A DNA stretch of 32,161 nucleotides. Origin: Candidatus Stygibacter australis (GTDB taxonomy: Bacteria > Cloacimonadota > Cloacimonadia > Cloacimonadales > TCS61). Below the pieces are notes generated by a model. It had not been told where the DNA came from. It worked only from the letters and a program-made list of their open reading frames with translations, and made no database searches. The position numbers and the translations under genes are program-made. Location of the stretch: positions 1 through 32,161 of the forward strand of contig JAVCDJ010000052.1 in assembly GCA_030765845.1 (NCBI GenBank), given 5' to 3'. This document shows, piece after piece, positions 18,591 through 25,980 of the stretch; within the stretch, counting starts at the first letter, position 1; every line of letters starts with the position of its first letter.

Positions 18591-18809
18591 ATGAAAGCTA
18601 AAACCATAATTATCTTAGTGCTGATAGCATTATTTTTGATTATTCTTTTTCAAAACACCCAGGTAGTGGAACTGCGACTGCTTTTCTGGACGATCAGTAT
18701 GTCCAGAATAATATTATTCCCGCTAACACTGCTGGTGGGTATCATCATCGGCTTTGTGTTGGGGCGTTATGGGAAAAAGGAAAAACCTGTCAGCTCAGGG
18801 ATAGAATAA
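18591..18809 (+). CDS. LapA-like (DUF1049) small membrane protein
   Basis: The 72-residue protein has two membrane helices (about 5-22 and 40-60) around a short loop, and a basic, polar C-terminus. The pattern FQNTQVVELRLLFW followed by ILFPLTLLVGIIIGFVLGR is that of the LapA/DUF1049 family. In E. coli, LapA acts with LapB in lipopolysaccharide synthesis control. No lapB-like gene is nearby. The AGGAGG site (18581-18586) overlaps the tamB stop codon and the gene is eight bases downstream, so it is the last gene of the envelope operon. Confidence 0.78.
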   Translation: MKAKTIIILVLIALFLIILFQNTQVVELRLLFWTISMSRIILFPLTLLVGIIIGFVLGRYGKKEKPVSSGIE

Positions 18810-19090
18810 TAACCATTTCTAAGGAGTAAGCACCATTTGCCAGATTTTATATTTGATGAATTCAAGTTGAACAGGAGTTACATTATAAATGCGTAAGTAG
18901 AAAATATGCTCAAACAAGCCACAGGTAACCCACAGGGAGGGTACAGGGGCAGTGCTGCAATTAATAATATAATCTTAACTTCTTTATTTTCAGGGAATAA
19001 TGAGACTGAATAGCAAAAAAGAGTACCAATGACGGGTTAAAATCAATTACAGGAAGGAAAAAGATCAGAAACGGGACAAACGGATAAATA
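18810..19090. other. Non-coding stretch after the envelope operon
   Basis: About 280 bases with no gene I can support. The longest open frames are only about ten codons. It contains a purine-rich part with several CAGG words (18920-18960), without clear pairing. The convergent terminator follows it. Confidence 0.5.
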
Positions 19091-19117
19091 AAAGCCGGTA
19101 TAGATGATACCGGCTTT
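19091..19117. terminator. Bidirectional terminator between lapA-like and hndD
   Basis: AAAGCCGGTAT (19091-19101) and ATACCGGCTTT (19107-19117) form a perfect 11-bp stem with a five-base loop. T-rich bases follow on the + strand (ATATTTTAT) and, less strongly, on the - strand (TATTTAT). It ends 24 bases from the hndD stop codon. It should stop transcripts of the convergent envelope and hydrogenase operons. Confidence 0.85.
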
Positions 19118-19141
19118 ATATTTTATCAATCTACTAATCGA

Positions 19142-20914
19142 TTAGTGTTTGTGGGTAACTGCTTTCACGCAATCACCACTAAATTTGCTGCGTTCAAAGT
19201 AGTTAGTGTGGAGAAGTTTGTGAGCCTTGGGAGAATTTGGTTCACCGAGGAAATCAGCATAAGCTTTCATTACTTCTGAATTTGAGTGTGAAGTCCGCTT
19301 TGCCAGACCAGCATCTTCCTTATAAAGACTCTGTCCACGACGGGCACGGTCAGCAATACTAGAGCCAAAAGGCTGTCCACCGCCACCAACACATCCACCG
19401 GGACATGCCATGATCTCGACAAAGTGGAATACTTCACCAGCAACAATGCGTTCCATAAGTTTACGAGCATTACCCAAGCCATGAGCAACAGCAACGTGGA
19501 GCGGTAATTCACCGCCACCAGCGAGAGGAACCACAAGGTCAGCTTCTTTGATACCAGCCATTCCACGAACAGGCATCAGATTAAGATCAGCCATTTCAGT
19601 TCCTGAAAGTACTGCATAAGCTGTTCTTACAGCAGCTTCCATCACACCACCAGTAGCACCAAAGATAGTGGCAGCACCAGTATATTCACCAAGAAGGTTA
19701 TCAGCTTTTTCTTCCGGGAGGTTTTTGAAATCAAGACCAGCTTCTTCTACCATGCGGATAAGTTCACGTGTGGTGAGTACATAATCCACATCCTGATATC
19801 CGCTATCGTTCATTTCAGGGCGTTGAGCTTCAAACTTTTTGGCTGTGCAAGGCATTATTGAGACACATACTATTTTAGAAGGATCAATACCTTCTTTTTC
19901 AGCAAAGTAAGTTTTTACCATAGTACCAAACATCTGCTGAGGTGATTTACAGGTAGAAACGTTTTCCGCTACGCAGGGGAAATATGTTTCCATGAATTTG
20001 ATCCAGCCAGGTGAGCAGGAAGTGATCACTGGTAATTTACCACCGGTTTTAACGCGGTTAATAAGTTCAGTGCCTTCTTCCATAATGGTAAGATCGGCAG
20101 AAAAATTAGTATCAAATACACGGTCAAAACCCATCCGACGAAGAGCTGCGTACATCTTACCCACAGTAACCTCTTCAGGGTTCATCCCGAATTCTTCACC
20201 GAGAGTAGCACGTACAGCAGGAGCTTCCTGAACAACTACGTATTTTTCTGGATCTAAAAGTGCATCCCATACTTCATCAATATGAGTTCTCTCGCGCAAT
20301 GCACCCACTGGACAATATACGGTACATTGACCGCAATTAACGCAGGGGCTGTTTGCCATACCCTTATCAAAGGAAGTAGTGATAGTAGTTTCAAAGCCAC
20401 GACCATCAAGAGTAAGAGCAAAAACTGTCTGAGTTTCAGCGCAAACTGTTATACAGCGACCGCAATTGATACATTTATTAGGATCACGAATAATTGAGGG
20501 GCTGGTATAATCAACTGGTTTTTTAACCAGCAGAGACGGGAGCTCAGAAGTCTGAATTCCCAGATGATATGCCATATCCTGCAGTTCGCATTTATTATTT
20601 TGCACGCATGTGGGGCAAACCACATCATGATTGCTTAAGATCATTTCCACAAGGGTTTTTCTTAAGCCTCTAAGTTTGTGACTATTAGTAGTAACCTTCA
20701 TATCTTCCCAAACGGGAGTACAGCAGGCACGCTTGATAGGTGATTTTTCTATTTCCACTACGCATACGCCGCAATTTGCTGTGGGCGGCAGGTCCGGGTG
20801 ATAACATAAAGTTGGAATATTCTTTTCTGCTTTTTTGGCAGCAGAGATGATTGTAGTCCCTTCGGGAACCTGAACCTCAATACCATCTACTGTGAGGTTT
20901 ATCATCTTAGACAT
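19142..20914 (-). CDS. hndD: [FeFe] hydrogenase catalytic subunit HndD
   Basis: Reduces protons to H2 or oxidises H2 at the H-cluster. I take the ATG at 20914, because GGAGG lies just upstream; the ATG at 20926 lacks a site and its codons contain that GGAGG. Over 590 residues the order is: [2Fe-2S] ferredoxin domain (C37, C48, C51, C64/65), His-Cys [4Fe-4S] (H96, C100, C103, C109), two [4Fe-4S] clusters (C148-C158 and C191-C201), then the H-cluster domain. Its ligands are C300 in TSCSPGW, C356 in MPCTAKKFE, and C504 and C508 in MACPGGCVGGGGQP. The Ser after C300 is usual in HndD-type enzymes. It is last in an operon with an NADH module, so it should couple to NAD(H), possibly with ferredoxin. 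Confidence 0.95.
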   Translation of the reverse strand: MSKMINLTVDGIEVQVPEGTTIISAAKKAEKNIPTLCYHPDLPPTANCGVCVVEIEKSPIKRACCTPVWEDMKVTTNSHKLRGLRKTLVEMILSNHDVVCPTCVQNNKCELQDMAYHLGIQTSELPSLLVKKPVDYTSPSIIRDPNKCINCGRCITVCAETQTVFALTLDGRGFETTITTSFDKGMANSPCVNCGQCTVYCPVGALRERTHIDEVWDALLDPEKYVVVQEAPAVRATLGEEFGMNPEEVTVGKMYAALRRMGFDRVFDTNFSADLTIMEEGTELINRVKTGGKLPVITSCSPGWIKFMETYFPCVAENVSTCKSPQQMFGTMVKTYFAEKEGIDPSKIVCVSIMPCTAKKFEAQRPEMNDSGYQDVDYVLTTRELIRMVEEAGLDFKNLPEEKADNLLGEYTGAATIFGATGGVMEAAVRTAYAVLSGTEMADLNLMPVRGMAGIKEADLVVPLAGGGELPLHVAVAHGLGNARKLMERIVAGEVFHFVEIMACPGGCVGGGGQPFGSSIADRARRGQSLYKEDAGLAKRTSHSNSEVMKAYADFLGEPNSPKAHKLLHTNYFERSKFSGDCVKAVTHKH

Positions 20915-20936
20915 ATTTTCCTCCATTTCTATTTTT

Positions 20937-22496
20937 TTATTTTAATTTTTTAGTAAAATCTGCTCTAAAATGTTCCAGAGCACTCTTCACAGGCATCACA
21001 AGGCTTTGACCCAAAGCGCAGAAAGATGTATGGAACATGGTATCTGCGATAACTATCATGTTATCAAAATCTTTTTCTGTTCCTTCACCTTTTCTGATCT
21101 TAGAGATCAATTGATAAAGCATCTCATTTCCATTAGCACACGGTGAGCACTTGCCACAGCTTTCATGACGGAAAAATCTGATCACTGAATAAAGCAATTC
21201 TACTATATCTGCTCTTTCATCCATCACCAGAATGGCACCTGATCCCAGAACAGCTGCATATTCACGCAGGCTGTTATAGTCCATGTTCACATCAAGGCGT
21301 TCCGCTGGAAGAAATACTCCAGCAGCTCCACCAACCAGAGCAGCCTTAAACTGATGCCCTTCTTTTATTCCACCGCCAAATTCGTCAATAATTGTTCTCA
21401 ATGAAGTTCCCATATCCACTTCACAGAGTCCTGGCAGATTCACGTCACCCATGATAGTGAAAACCTTTGTGCCATTACAACCTTCCGGTCCATAATCGGC
21501 AAACCATTCAGCTCCATTAGTAATGATGCCGGGAACATTGGCAATAGTTTCCACATTATTCACAACTGTAGGTAATTTCCATGCACCTTCCACTCCTGGG
21601 AATGGTGGTTTACTGCGAGGGTTACCGCGATTGCCTTCCATACTTTCTATAAGTGCTGTTTCTTCTCCACAAACATAAGCTCCAGCACCGATTTTAATAT
21701 AAATATCAAGATCAAAACCGCTTTCAAAGATATTCTTACCCAAAAGACCATATTCATAGGCATCTTTGATAGCTATTTCCAGTCTACTAATGCAAAGTTT
21801 ATATTCACCACGAATATAAATATATGCTTTAGTGGCTCCTACTGCAAAAGATGATATCATTACACCTTCCAGCAGTTTGTGAGGATCTCCTTCCATGATC
21901 AACCGGTCTTTAAAAGTTCCCGGTTCACCTTCATCGGCATTGATCACAAATAATTTCTGCTTCCCCTGAATAGGAGCAGTGAAAGACCATTTGAGACCTG
22001 TTGGAAAACCTGCTCCACCACGACCACGCAAGCCAGAGGCTTTCACTTCATCAACTATCTGTTCGGGCTTCATATTCAGCAGGGCTTTTTCCCAGGCTTC
22101 ATAACCACCAACAGCCAGATAGTCATTTATATCTTCTGGATTGATCTTACCGGAATTTTCCAGTACTATCCTGTTTTTATAATTGAAATCATAATGTTTT
22201 TTAAGAGGAGCTTTAAGGGTTAAGCGACTAACCGGACGTCCCTTCAAAAAGTGTTCGGTCACTATTTCAGAAATGTCTTCTTTCTGCAGGTTCACATAAG
22301 TGATCTGATCAGGATATACCGTCATACTCACACCAGTACCGAAAAGTCCCAAAGTACCGGTTTCCAGAATATTTATCTCATCTGAGAGATTATTTTTCTG
22401 TAATTCGCTGCGTAATAACGCTTCTAATTCTTTAACGCCTGCGGACAGGGAGGTGTCATCGATACCGATAAGAACATGACTGCGATAAAATTTCAT
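20937..22496 (-). CDS. hndC: HndC, NuoF-like NADH/FMN subunit, copy 1 (hydrogenase)
   Basis: Binds FMN and NAD(H) and passes electrons to the hydrogenase. The 519 residues show the FMN/NADH glycine motifs GRGGAGFP (158-165) and GAGAYVCGEETAL (270-282), and the [4Fe-4S] ligands C447, C450, C453 and C493 (HESCGKCSPC, SFCALGQ). The N-terminal thioredoxin-like domain (about 5-95) is recognisable by ETGTLGLFGTG and FLKGRPV. It has no cysteine: the family's TGC-x-G-x-C is TGTLGLF here. The protein also ends without the two-cluster ferredoxin tail seen in many HydB-type homologues. Its start shares one base with the hndA stop. Copy 2 at 28697-30256 has equal length and is mostly identical. Confidence 0.94.
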   Translation of the reverse strand: MKFYRSHVLIGIDDTSLSAGVKELEALLRSELQKNNLSDEINILETGTLGLFGTGVSMTVYPDQITYVNLQKEDISEIVTEHFLKGRPVSRLTLKAPLKKHYDFNYKNRIVLENSGKINPEDINDYLAVGGYEAWEKALLNMKPEQIVDEVKASGLRGRGGAGFPTGLKWSFTAPIQGKQKLFVINADEGEPGTFKDRLIMEGDPHKLLEGVMISSFAVGATKAYIYIRGEYKLCISRLEIAIKDAYEYGLLGKNIFESGFDLDIYIKIGAGAYVCGEETALIESMEGNRGNPRSKPPFPGVEGAWKLPTVVNNVETIANVPGIITNGAEWFADYGPEGCNGTKVFTIMGDVNLPGLCEVDMGTSLRTIIDEFGGGIKEGHQFKAALVGGAAGVFLPAERLDVNMDYNSLREYAAVLGSGAILVMDERADIVELLYSVIRFFRHESCGKCSPCANGNEMLYQLISKIRKGEGTEKDFDNMIVIADTMFHTSFCALGQSLVMPVKSALEHFRADFTKKLK

Positions 22497-22951
22497 TATT
22501 CGCCTCCCTTATATGATTTAATTATTTTTTCCAGTTTTTCTTCTGTAAGATCACCATATACATCTTCATTTATCATCATTACCGGGGCATTACCACACAC
22601 ACCCAAACAGGCACATAATTCCAGTGTAAACAGCCCGTCGGTAGTGGTTTCACCTATTTTTACATTCAATAATTCTGCCAGTTTGATAAGCATATTTTCG
22701 GAACCACGATGAAAGCATGGTGGGGATTCACATAATCTGATTATGTTCTTACCGCGAGGTTTAGTGCTGAACATGGTATAAAAGGTCAGCACACCGAAAA
22801 TATGGGAAGGTTGAATGTTAAGATATTCTGCCACCTGATGCACTGTTTCTTCTGAGATATAGTGCTGGGGGTCAATATCCTGGATCTCATGCAATATATA
22901 GATGAGATTCTCTTTTTCCGGAGTATATTTACCGAAAATCTGTTCGTACAT
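22496..22951 (-). CDS. hndA: HndA, NuoE-like [2Fe-2S] subunit, copy 1
   Basis: Small electron-transfer subunit of the NADH module, with a thioredoxin-like [2Fe-2S] domain. The 151 residues contain a helical N-terminus (LIYILHEIQ, VAEYLNI) and FGVLTFYTMFSTKPRG, typical of NuoE. All four cluster ligands are present: C74 and C79 (LCESPPC) and C115 and C119 (CLGVC). So this copy keeps its cluster, unlike the HndB and HndC thioredoxin-like domains beside it. The gene lies 21 bases after hndB and overlaps hndC by one base (TAATG). Confidence 0.95.
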   Translation of the reverse strand: MYEQIFGKYTPEKENLIYILHEIQDIDPQHYISEETVHQVAEYLNIQPSHIFGVLTFYTMFSTKPRGKNIIRLCESPPCFHRGSENMLIKLAELLNVKIGETTTDGLFTLELCACLGVCGNAPVMMINEDVYGDLTEEKLEKIIKSYKGGE

Positions 22952-22972
22952 AATTAATCTCCGATTATTTTT

Positions 22973-23338
22973 TTATTTGTCTGTGGATACCACATAGTCA
23001 TTTACTACCCGACCATTAACTATGTGTTCTGCCACGACTTTTCTTGCTTTGGCAATATCCATATTACCATACGTTATCGCAGGTTTGCCACTCTCAATTA
23101 CATCTACTACGGGTTCCATTGATGATAATCCTTTTTCACCTGTCTGGGTCACAATGACATCTTTGATACCACGCTGGGTTACTTCATCAAGGATAGCTTT
23201 CATCACATCACGAGCTCCCATTGCTATCCCGGAAGTTCCCATTCCAACCACAACTTTAAAACGATAGTCACTGTCACGTAACTTCATATCCTGTTGTGCC
23301 TTCTCCCGGATTTTTCTTAATTCATCCAGTGTCTTCAT
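22973..23338 (-). CDS. hndB: HndB-like subunit without cysteines, copy 1
   Basis: HndB is normally a small thioredoxin-like [2Fe-2S] protein of the NAD(P)-reducing hydrogenase. This 121-residue protein aligns over the whole family pattern (VVVGMGTSGIAMGAR, VIVTQTGEKGLSSMEP, KPAITYGNM, EHIVNGRVV), yet it contains no cysteine. The usual TCGIA is TSGIA (Ser36) and the usual TGCxGxC is TGEKGLS (Glu68, Ser72). It therefore cannot bind the cluster and is probably structural or regulatory. An AGGAGG just before the ATG at 23338 decides the start; a frame extension to 23404 would run through the promoter. It is the first gene of the operon. Confidence 0.9.
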   Translation of the reverse strand: MKTLDELRKIREKAQQDMKLRDSDYRFKVVVGMGTSGIAMGARDVMKAILDEVTQRGIKDVIVTQTGEKGLSSMEPVVDVIESGKPAITYGNMDIAKARKVVAEHIVNGRVVNDYVVSTDK

Positions 23339-23375
23339 AAATCCTCCTGATTTATTTATTTTATTGAATATTTTT

Positions 23376-23416
23376 ATACTATGAACTATATATCTAATAG
23401 ACAAACCAATCGTCTA
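23376..23416 (-). promoter_or_regulatory. Promoter and palindrome of hydrogenase operon
   Basis: On the minus strand TTGTCT (23404-23399), a 17-base spacer and TAGTAT (23381-23376) form a moderate sigma-70-type promoter, about 35 bases before the hndB ATG. An inverted repeat TAGAC-N9-GTCTA (23398-23416) overlaps the -35 box, the right place for a repressor. The formate dehydrogenase operon has a different palindrome at the same place. Confidence 0.45.
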
Positions 23417-23526
23417 AATATTTGGCAGACATCAATCTATAATTCTTTCTTTCAGTTAAAACTCCTTTACACTTCTATCACTATTTTATTAAAATCCAAT
23501 ACCGAAAAGCAGAATTTTACCGTCAA

Positions 23527-23572
23527 GTGAAAAAATTTATAACCTACAAATTTTATATGAAATTTATTTCAC
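23527..23572. promoter_or_regulatory. Nested palindromes between hnd operon and fdhD
   Basis: TGAAAT-TT-ATTTCA (23558-23571) has perfect six-base arms and fits TGA-N8-TCA, the core of Rex operators (TTGTGA-N8-TCACAA), though the outer bases match poorly. A larger near-palindrome joins GTGAAAAAATTT (23527-23538) with AAATTTATTTCAC (23560-23572). A further ATTCA-N5-TGAAT lies at 23606-23620. A redox regulator of Rex type would make sense for NADH-linked hydrogenase, but the AT-rich sequence makes chance matches likely. Confidence 0.3.
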
Positions 23573-23691
23573 GGTCAGAGTATAGATATAATTTTGGTGA
23601 TGGTTATTCAAAAAATGAATTGCTTTAATTACATAATAGTTGCCTGATAACGTGCATTGATTTGAATTGACTCACTAAAGACGAGGTAATT

Positions 23692-24465
23692 ATGGATGAG
23701 ATAAGGGCATTAAAGGAAATTAAGAAATACCACAATGGCAGGTTTGAAATGCTTACCGATCTTGTGGTGCGTGAAATATCTTTCACCATGAATGTGAATA
23801 ATTGCAGACTGGTAGCAATAGCCTGCTTGCCAGAAAATTTACCGGCTCTGGCATTAGGATTTTTGTTTTCAGAAGGGTTGCTGCTAAATCAAAAAGAAAT
23901 ACTTGATAGTGAATATTTTCCAGCAGAAAACCTGATCAATTTTAAACTGGATATCCCAGAAGAGAGAATACAAAACTTCTTTCTGACTGGGGAAAAAACT
24001 TCTGGTTGCGGTTCTACATTATCCTCTGCCCTATCGGGGACCAAAAAGGCTTTCTCTGAGATGAAAATTGAGGCTGAAAATATTTTACAGCAGATGCGCA
24101 AATTTCAGCAGGAATCTGCTCTATTCAAGCAAACTGGAGGAGTACATAGTGCCGGGCTTGTGAAAGATGATGAGATTGTGTATTATGCAGAGGATATAGG
24201 CAGACATAATGCTGTGGATAAAGTGGCTGGCATGGCTCTGATGAGCCAGAGTGATTTGACGAGTTATTATCTGATCTGCAGTGGCAGGATATCATCCGAA
24301 ATCGTCAAGAAATGCGTAAGACTTGGTATTCCGCTCATTGTATCACAATCAGCAGTAACTTCTGAGGCTATACGTCTGGGTTGGGAATATAAAACTTTTC
24401 TAATGGGTTTTACCCGGGGTAGAAGATTTAATCTTTATACTGGGATTGAAGAGGATATTTTTTAG
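23692..24465 (+). CDS. fdhD: Formate dehydrogenase accessory sulfurtransferase FdhD
   Basis: FdhD carries sulfur from a cysteine desulfurase to the molybdenum cofactor, which is needed for active formate dehydrogenase. The 257-residue protein has the family's LPENLPALALGFLFSEG, TSGCGST, GGVHSAG, AEDIGRHNAVDKV, CSGRISSEIVKK and SQSAVTSEAI segments. In the Cys motif only the first cysteine remains (C106); the position of the second is Thr109. In E. coli the first of the two is the essential one, so activity is plausible. GAGG precedes the ATG. The gene is convergent with mobA, overlapping by four bases, and serves the formate dehydrogenase encoded nearby. Confidence 0.94.
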   Translation: MDEIRALKEIKKYHNGRFEMLTDLVVREISFTMNVNNCRLVAIACLPENLPALALGFLFSEGLLLNQKEILDSEYFPAENLINFKLDIPEERIQNFFLTGEKTSGCGSTLSSALSGTKKAFSEMKIEAENILQQMRKFQQESALFKQTGGVHSAGLVKDDEIVYYAEDIGRHNAVDKVAGMALMSQSDLTSYYLICSGRISSEIVKKCVRLGIPLIVSQSAVTSEAIRLGWEYKTFLMGFTRGRRFNLYTGIEEDIF

Positions 24466-25037
24466 ACTATTTTCTGCAGATCTCTTTGAGTATTAATATT
24501 ATAGAAATTATTTATATATCTGGTTTCGAAATCAAGAAAGCCAGCTTTTGATCTGGCATAAAAACTACGCACAGAATAATTACCCTTTTTTAGACATTCT
24601 TCCAGAAACGGCAGATTTGCCGTGGAATAAATAGCATGTAACGGTTCGATTCCTTCAGCATGTTTAGGAACCAGGATATCTAACATACTGTTTCGATATA
24701 CAGCAATCTGGCGAAGTATCACATTTGCGTTCAGATAGGGCATATCGCAGGCGAACACAAAAACTGCATCAGTGTGAGCATATTTCATGGCAGCATGAAT
24801 TCCTCCCAGAGGACCACAATTGATAAATTCATCTTTCACAATCTGCAGAGAGGGAAATCTGCTTATAATTGCTTCTTTACTGGTAGAGATAATAATATTT
24901 TCAAAGATGCTCTCCAAAAGCGTCACCTGTTTATCGATCAGGTAATTCCCCTGGATCTTGATCAGAGATTTCTCCCGCTGGATCCTGGTATTTTTTCCAC
25001 CAGCAAGAATTACTGCGGTTATATTTTTTATTTTCAT
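24462..25037 (-). CDS. mobA: Molybdenum cofactor guanylyltransferase MobA
   Basis: MobA joins GMP to molybdopterin to make the guanine dinucleotide cofactor that formate dehydrogenase uses. The 191 residues show the nucleotide-binding start AVILAGGKNTRIQREKSL, GPLGGIHAAM and the metal-binding ACDMPYL. The canonical MG after the Arg of the LAGG loop is IQ here, a deviation, but the conserved Arg and Lys remain. There is no Shine-Dalgarno before the ATG, and a hairpin ends nine bases upstream. It is the last gene of the formate dehydrogenase operon, so its expression may depend on readthrough. Length is normal. Confidence 0.88.
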   Translation of the reverse strand: MKIKNITAVILAGGKNTRIQREKSLIKIQGNYLIDKQVTLLESIFENIIISTSKEAIISRFPSLQIVKDEFINCGPLGGIHAAMKYAHTDAVFVFACDMPYLNANVILRQIAVYRNSMLDILVPKHAEGIEPLHAIYSTANLPFLEECLKKGNYSVRSFYARSKAGFLDFETRYINNFYNINTQRDLQKIV

Positions 25038-25046
25038 AATAAAATC

Positions 25047-25076
25047 AATACTGCCCCGAATTTTCGAGGCAGTATT
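25047..25076 (-). terminator. Terminator-like hairpin between focA and mobA
   Basis: On the minus strand AATACTGCC...GGCAGTATT forms a nine-bp stem (arms 25068-25076 and 25047-25055), extended inside by CGAA/TTCG after one mismatch. GATTTTATT follows directly, then the mobA ATG. It could terminate most focA transcripts or attenuate mobA. It may equally protect the 3' end of the upstream mRNA. Confidence 0.6.
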
Positions 25077-25088
25077 AAGTTTTATATC

Positions 25089-25946
25089 TTACTTAGATTT
25101 TTTAACGTAAATCCACCAGTAAACCATAGCACACAAAATTCCACCACCTACAAAGTTACCAAGAGTAACTGAAATCAGGTTCTCAGTAAAGAATGTACCC
25201 CAGTTAAGTTTAGCTAAAAGATCAGCAGACTTTCCTGAAGCTTCTACAGCTTTTGGAAATGATTGAGAGAAGATACCGGCAGGGATAAAATACATATTCG
25301 CGATAGCATGCTCAAATCCAGAAGTTACAAAAGCCATGATCGGGAAGAAGATAGCAAAAATTTTTCCGCCAATATCTTTGGCAGCAACAGCCATCATAAC
25401 AGCGAGGCATACCAGCCAGTTACAACCAATAGCTCTAAAGAAATACATCAAGTTATGAGAAGCTCCACCATCTACAGTAGCAGCAACTTTGCCATAAGCG
25501 ATATTAATAGCTGATCCACCAACATCACCACCGGTTAAACCACTCATTTGAGCAATCATCCAGGCAAGGAATATAGAACCTACAATGTTTCCAAAATAAA
25601 CAATAACCCAGTTACGCAGAAGCTGACCGAGCGTGATGTCCTTATTCATTAAACCAATCATCATCAGGTTATTACCAGTCCAAAGTTCTGAACCAGGAAT
25701 TATAACGAGCATAAGCCCCACTGAGAATACAGCACCGATGAAGAATTTCTTCAGCCCGAATAAAGCTGTTGTTCCACCAATAGTCCAGCCAGTACCCACA
25801 ACAGTGGCAAGATGAGCAGCGAAACCGATGAATACTCCAGCTAAAATACCGAGTACAAACAGTTTGATAATGCTGTTACCAGCCTTTGCCTTGCTTACCC
25901 CAATAAACGCATTGGATAATTCTTTGGGTGTTAAAAAATTATTCAT
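25089..25946 (-). CDS. focA: Formate channel FocA (FNT family)
   Basis: Pentameric inner-membrane channel for formate (or a related small anion). The length (285 residues) equals that of E. coli FocA. Six membrane helices are visible. The key family residues are present: Thr90 in the omega loop (SELWTGNNL) and the pore His213 in GFEHAIANMYFIPAG. AAGGAGA precedes the ATG. It lies between the formate dehydrogenase and mobA genes. That context favours formate over nitrite or hydrosulfide as substrate, and links it to formate export or uptake during syntrophic growth. Confidence 0.93.
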   Translation of the reverse strand: MNNFLTPKELSNAFIGVSKAKAGNSIIKLFVLGILAGVFIGFAAHLATVVGTGWTIGGTTALFGLKKFFIGAVFSVGLMLVIIPGSELWTGNNLMMIGLMNKDITLGQLLRNWVIVYFGNIVGSIFLAWMIAQMSGLTGGDVGGSAINIAYGKVAATVDGGASHNLMYFFRAIGCNWLVCLAVMMAVAAKDIGGKIFAIFFPIMAFVTSGFEHAIANMYFIPAGIFSQSFPKAVEASGKSADLLAKLNWGTFFTENLISVTLGNFVGGGILCAMVYWWIYVKKSK

Positions 25947-25980
25947 TCTTTTTCTCCTTTTCTTCCTTTTCTATTTTTTT

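Noticed and set aside
18810-19090. Possible small RNA or small gene after lapA
   Set aside because: No hairpin with promoter and no frame above about ten codons was visible.
20033-20041. Ser in TSCSPGW of HndD as a lost H-cluster ligand
   Set aside because: The H-cluster ligand is the preceding Cys (C300); Ser at the next position is usual in HndD-type hydrogenases.
22476-22712. Plus-strand frame over hndA copy 1 that has a similar counterpart at 30236-30544
   Set aside because: The similarity follows from the paralogous sense-strand genes; it is an antisense shadow.
23339-23404. N-terminal extension of HndB copy 1 (22 residues)
   Set aside because: AGGAGG lies just before the internal ATG at 23338, copy 2 starts at the same residue, and the extension overlaps the likely promoter.
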